From Chloroflexota bacterium (GTDB lineage: Bacteria > Chloroflexota > Dehalococcoidia > Lucifugimonadales > JADFKI01): a stretch of 7,725 nt of DNA. The translations under genes were made by a program, and so were the position numbers. Numbering within the stretch: the first letter of the stretch is position 1; every line of letters begins with the position of its first letter. Under the pieces are notes generated by a model that was not told where the DNA came from, ran no database searches, and worked only from the letters and a program-made list of their open reading frames with translations. The stretch spans positions 1 through 7,725 of the forward strand of contig JAGGDZ010000022.1 of NCBI GenBank assembly GCA_024648655.1, written 5' to 3'. Shown here one piece after another: positions 4,642 through 7,725 of this stretch.

Positions 4642-7520
4642 CAGTCGGCAGGCGGCGTGGTGAATGACACCTCGCTGGCTATGCCTGGTTTGTCATAATC
4701 CACTGGCCTCAGCTGAACCTGGTAGTTCGCGCCCTCCTCCAGAAATCCGAACTTGACGCTGGTGGTTGACGAGTCAGTGCTGGGATAGAGCCACCAATCC
4801 TCCCACTCGCTGGCGCTCTCCAACTTGAGACGCAACTCATAGCCCGTTATCTCAGGGTTCTTGGGATCGTCCCATGCCAATGTAACGATTTGGGGGCTGC
4901 CCCTGTCGGGCCTGTTCTTGATGACCTCCACCGTCAAATTGGCGGGAGCGGCCATCCCGTTGCGGGTCGGCACCGGCGTGGGTTCCGGTGTCGCTTCGGG
5001 CGCAGGCTCCGGTGTCGCTTCGGGCGTGGGTTCCGGTGTCGGCTCTGGCGTGGGCTCCGGTGTCGCCGCAACCTGACCGAATACGATGTTCGCTAGATTG
5101 TAGGTGAGCAGCTCACCTTCCTCCGAGCAGATAGCCGTATCATCCCCACAGGCACCGCGGACATTGAGGCGCAGCATGATCTCTCCCGCGCCATCGGGAA
5201 CTATCGTTATGTCCCAGTCCTGGTTGCTGCCCTGTACTGCCCGGCGCGACTTGAGCACACTGCCGCCGTCGGCTTCGATTATCACGTCGCGCAGGTTGCG
5301 GTAGCTGAGGTTCACCGGCTTGTTGAACGACAGCGGGAAGGTGAAAGCGGTGCCATCATGGGACGCCGGCGGCGACCACGTGGCTGTCAGAAGGTCTGAC
5401 GTCGCTTCTGACGTCGCTTCGGGCGTCGGGTCCGCGACCCGCTGCAACATCGTACCCGGGGGCGCCGCCCGCTCGCGCCCGGCTGCCGCCATTACGACGT
5501 GGGTGGTTCCCCAGCTGCCTGTGTCACCCGCCTGGAGTTCGAAGGTGCGCATTTCCCCGTTGGTCAAGCCGGTGAAAGTATGACTGGTTGAGGTTGTCTG
5601 CGTCCATGTGGCGTCAGCATTGTCGGTCACGTCCCGGTATTGGTAGCGGGTCGCTCCCGACACTGCGTCCCACTCCAGGGTCACCTGGCCGGAGGGCCTG
5701 GTGGCGACGACCTGGGTAAATTTCAATGTCAGCGGATCGCTGGGGAACCACATCGTTGTCAAGGGGGACCACGGGCTCAGATCGTTGTCATCCAGTGAGG
5801 TTGAACTGTGCGCCTGCACCTCGACAGCTTTCCAAATGCCATCGGTGTGGGTCCACCTACTCGTCTCAGTGGTCCAATAATAGGACTTGGCGTATGAGCT
5901 AATGTCGCTGCCGTCCGCGTCGCGCCATACGCTCACGTAATAGCGCGCCACCGTGCCTGCTGCCGGCGCCGTCCAACTGTACCCATAGTAGGACCCGTCC
6001 CCTAACATGTGTGATTCTGAGTTCGGGTTACGCTGCGGCGCTCCTGGAGCGGAAAGCGTCGCACTGTTGCCTGGCGCTCGGAAGGTCACGGTACGGGACC
6101 AGGGACTCCATGACAATGGGTTATTCTCGTCCTCGAAGCGTGCCGTGCGGATTCGGTATTCGTACGTCGCGCCTGGAGTCAGCGACTGATAAGTTCCCCT
6201 CCACTCCTGCACCGAGCCGTTACGGGTAGATTGCCAATCTGATGTCCACTCGGTTGCTGTACTGAGACGGAAACCCCACTCCACGCGGTCGCCACGTCCC
6301 GCAACCACGCCAGTGTACAGGGTGAGACTCGCCGGGAAACGAGCTATTATGCTCACTCCGCTACCATAGGGAGCTACGCTTATATCCTGTACCGGACCCA
6401 AGGTGCCGAGTGTTGACGCTTCCTGATCGGTAAACGAGCCGGCGTCGGTTCCCCACACGTCCTGGATCGGATTGCTGTTCGGCGCCGTATAGGACACCTT
6501 AAGGATTTTCTCACTCGCCGTCGCCGCCGGGTTCAGGGTCAAGGTGACCTCGTTGCCGCTCACGGACACATTGGTGACTGTCTTCGCCGCGCCGTTCGCC
6601 ACCGAGAAAGCGCTGGACGCCGGCGTCGAGGTACTGTCCAGGTCTTCGCTGTAGGTCAGCACCAGGCTGGCACCATTCAGCGTCGCCTTGCTCAGCGTCG
6701 GCGCCTTCGTGTCACTAATGAGAGTGAGGGTTGCGGTGAACGACGCTATGCTCGAATTCTTTGCGCTCTTGAAGAAAAAGTTGTTATCGGCCCCCGCAGT
6801 CGGTTTCGTGTAGGAAACCTTCACGACCTGGCCGCTGGTCGGCTTTGTAGATGTCTGCAGGAACAAATTCTTGCCGCTCGTGTATCCTCCGGTCAACTCG
6901 GTTTCCGTGCCGTCCACCGTCATTGTGAACACGTTCCGCACTCTTCTGAGTGACCCCAGAGGTTTCAAGTCCTCGGTGAATTCCACCATCGCCGTATTGT
7001 CAGAGGAGTTAAATGTCCCGGAAACGACCGTGGGAGGAGGCACGAGGTAATTGACCGTAATTGGATGATTAGTAAAGGACTTGGTTTTGTTGCTGGATGT
7101 GTCCCGAATCGAAGGGCCGCTCGCCGGCGCTGAGTAGGTTACCCGCACCTGTGTCGCTGGGTCCGTCACCCACTCCGACATGTATATGATAACGTGCCGC
7201 CCTTCAATCTCTACGTATCTGACGTTCACCTTCCTGCCGTCATACGTAACAGTAAAGGGGTCCCCCTTATAGAAAGACCAGTCAAAGGTCTGCATGTCGC
7301 CTGTGTGTTCCCACGGATTAATGGATTTGTCCAGCTCTTTATTGAACAGCATCCCGATTGTACTGCAGCAATAATCAGGGGGGTAAGTAGGGGGGTTGTT
7401 AGCGTATTCTGGATGCGCGTCCACGGTTGCTGACTCGATCACGGGCGGGGCGGTGTTTTCTTCTTGCGCTTGCGCCTGACCGAAATTGCCAGATAGCAGA
7501 ATTGCCACCAGCAATAACAC
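4641..7520 (-). CDS. Large secreted multidomain protein: SwmB-like repeats, fibronectin III modules, Pro/Glu/Thr linker
   Basis: The frame gives 959 residues from GTG 7520, but the real start is probably the ATG at 7627 with a one-base frame break between (see the leader feature). Residues 1-18 are the hydrophobic and cleavage part of a signal peptide, with AQA at 16-18. Three SwmB-like beta modules follow (about 27-158, 162-268, 271-372), each with a FxEDL-type strand such as VEFTEDL or LTYSEDL and a VxYTxP strand. Fibronectin III-like modules lie at about 374-480 (with WSPWS at 471-475), 492-592 and 594-678. A distinct module at about 709-815 has FNKPVNLSYRNLRD, GGSV and Cys791/Cys798. A (PEPT/PEAT)8 linker (821-852) and a last fibronectin III module (857-955) end it. 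No sorting signal or C-terminal membrane segment is present, so it is probably exported as a surface or adhesive protein; ligand unknown. The last stop base overlaps a possible small ORF. Confidence 0.8.
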   Translation of the reverse strand: MLLLVAILLSGNFGQAQAQEENTAPPVIESATVDAHPEYANNPPTYPPDYCCSTIGMLFNKELDKSINPWEHTGDMQTFDWSFYKGDPFTVTYDGRKVNVRYVEIEGRHVIIYMSEWVTDPATQVRVTYSAPASGPSIRDTSSNKTKSFTNHPITVNYLVPPPTVVSGTFNSSDNTAMVEFTEDLKPLGSLRRVRNVFTMTVDGTETELTGGYTSGKNLFLQTSTKPTSGQVVKVSYTKPTAGADNNFFFKSAKNSSIASFTATLTLISDTKAPTLSKATLNGASLVLTYSEDLDSTSTPASSAFSVANGAAKTVTNVSVSGNEVTLTLNPAATASEKILKVSYTAPNSNPIQDVWGTDAGSFTDQEASTLGTLGPVQDISVAPYGSGVSIIARFPASLTLYTGVVAGRGDRVEWGFRLSTATEWTSDWQSTRNGSVQEWRGTYQSLTPGATYEYRIRTARFEDENNPLSWSPWSRTVTFRAPGNSATLSAPGAPQRNPNSESHMLGDGSYYGYSWTAPAAGTVARYYVSVWRDADGSDISSYAKSYYWTTETSRWTHTDGIWKAVEVQAHSSTSLDDNDLSPWSPLTTMWFPSDPLTLKFTQVVATRPSGQVTLEWDAVSGATRYQYRDVTDNADATWTQTTSTSHTFTGLTNGEMRTFELQAGDTGSWGTTHVVMAAAGRERAAPPGTMLQRVADPTPEATSEATSDLLTATWSPPASHDGTAFTFPLSFNKPVNLSYRNLRDVIIEADGGSVLKSRRAVQGSNQDWDITIVPDGAGEIMLRLNVRGACGDDTAICSEEGELLTYNLANIVFGQVAATPEPTPEPTPEPTPEATPEPAPEATPEPTPVPTRNGMAAPANLTVEVIKNRPDRGSPQIVTLAWDDPKNPEITGYELRLKLESASEWEDWWLYPSTDSSTTSVKFGFLEEGANYQVQLRPVDYDKPGIASEVSFTTPPAD
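4965..5060 (-). repeat. 12-bp repeat array encoding the Pro-Glu-Pro/Ala-Thr linker
   Basis: Eight 12-bp units encode PEPT, PEPT, PEPT, PEAT, PEPA, PEAT, PEPT, PVPT (residues 821-852 of the surface protein). The units are similar but not identical in DNA. Such linkers are extended, flexible spacers in secreted proteins, are possible glycosylation sites, and often vary in copy number. Confidence 0.92.
5396..5419 (-). repeat. 12-bp tandem duplication in a short second linker
   Basis: CTGACGTCGCTT (plus strand) occurs twice in perfect tandem, at 5396-5407 and 5408-5419, encoding the repeated EATS in PTPEATSEATSD (about residues 698-709). This mini-linker sits before the two-cysteine module, which the longer linker follows, so the module is bracketed by linkers. 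Confidence 0.88.
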
Positions 7521-7627
7521 AAACGCGACTGAAACAATGTTCAGCCGCGCCTGTAACTGCCGAGTGCGATGTCGGATCCTGTCAAATCCTACCCACCCCC
7601 ATTCTTCAACATTCTAGGAGTATTCAT
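7521..7627 (-). other. Out-of-frame leader of the surface-protein gene, with probable true start at 7627
   Basis: On the minus strand an ATG at 7627-7625 opens MNTPRMLKNGGG and stops at TAG 7591-7589. The frame of the large protein is open back to a TAG at 7616-7614 but has no ATG, GTG or TTG before GTG 7520. It nevertheless encodes an excellent signal-peptide start: WVGFDRIRHRTRQLQARLN, a basic n-region, then IVSVAFVLLLVAILL, a hydrophobic core. Adding one G to the G5 tract (C5 at 7596-7600 on the plus strand) joins the two as MNTPRMLKNGGWVGFDRIRH and gives a 995-residue precursor. The break could be a true mutation, slippage-based on/off switching, or a sequencing error. Confidence 0.65.
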
Positions 7628-7629
7628 TT

Positions 7630-7642
7630 TTTAACCTCCTTA
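7630..7642 (-). promoter_or_regulatory. Strong ribosome binding site ahead of the surface-protein leader
   Basis: The minus strand reads TTAAGGAGGTTAAAAAATG, with AAGGAGG at 7641-7635 and 7 bases to the ATG at 7627. This is the best ribosome binding site for the large gene, and GTG 7520 has nothing comparable. Further upstream, TATATA near 7665-7670 could be a -10, but no clear -35 is seen. Confidence 0.75.
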
Positions 7643-7725
7643 ATTCGGTTCCACGGATTCCCCCTATATATCGGGCAAAACTATTAGGGAGTGAGAGTAA
7701 CCTAGATTGATACCAAATGCAATCC

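Noticed and set aside
4861..5096. Plus-strand Gly-Val-Ser repeat ORFs opposite the linker
   Set aside because: They are reverse reads of the 12-bp array encoding the Pro-Glu-Thr linker. The flanking domains are all on the minus strand.
5103..5117. Near-palindrome GGTGAGC-A-GCTCACC
   Set aside because: It lies inside the coding sequence of the two-cysteine module, is only 7 bp per arm, and has no T-tract or regulatory position. It is probably chance.
1..7725. A dedicated multi-gene system such as defence, toxin-antitoxin or secretion
   Set aside because: The genes differ in orientation, have separate signals and belong to unrelated families. No nuclease, toxin, recombinase, CRISPR repeats or secretion apparatus is visible.

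Overview
The window looks like a bacterial chromosome fragment of moderately high GC. It carries stand-alone catabolic-type enzymes (a TPP-dependent lyase/carboligase relative, a dienelactone hydrolase, a fumarylacetoacetate-hydrolase-family enzyme), a SAM methyltransferase, and a large secreted protein with SwmB-like and fibronectin III modules and a Pro-Glu-Thr linker. From memory, this mix resembles uncultured Chloroflexota, especially the SAR202/Dehalococcoidia lineages. That placement is inference; there is no rRNA or other marker here to prove it.

Layout. 2-1006 (+): 3' part of a TPP enzyme, cut by the window edge, followed by a clear rho-independent terminator (1041-1081). 1109-1562 (+): a probable small lipoprotein gene that appears broken. 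A signal peptide with a lipobox lies in one frame and the body of the protein in another, separated by a perfect 14-bp tandem duplication. 1627-2391 (-): dienelactone hydrolase. 2392-2700: divergent intergenic region. 2701-3588 (+): class I methyltransferase with a His/Gly-rich insert. 3672-4427 (+): FAH-family hydrolase/isomerase. 4428-4536: convergent intergenic region with a perfect 17-bp hairpin. 4537-4641 (-): possible 34-residue ORF whose start overlaps the stop of the large gene. 4641-7520 (-): the 959-residue secreted multidomain protein. Its best ribosome binding site and start (7625-7627) are out of frame with the body by one base, with a C5/G5 tract between them.

How the genes fit together. 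The three enzymes could all act on small organic or aromatic-derived acids. However, they lie in different orientations with separate ribosome binding sites and terminators, so this is a neighbourhood of single-gene units, not an evident pathway operon. Only the methyltransferase and the FAH gene (83 bp apart, same strand) could share a transcript.

The most notable signals are two apparent frame breaks (lipoprotein and surface-protein leader), a recurring habit of short 12-15 bp tandem duplications, the His-rich methyltransferase insert, a roughly 105-residue two-cysteine module bracketed by linkers in the surface protein, and the long convergent hairpin. I see no mobile element, CRISPR array, tRNA or rRNA, and no clear new multi-gene system.
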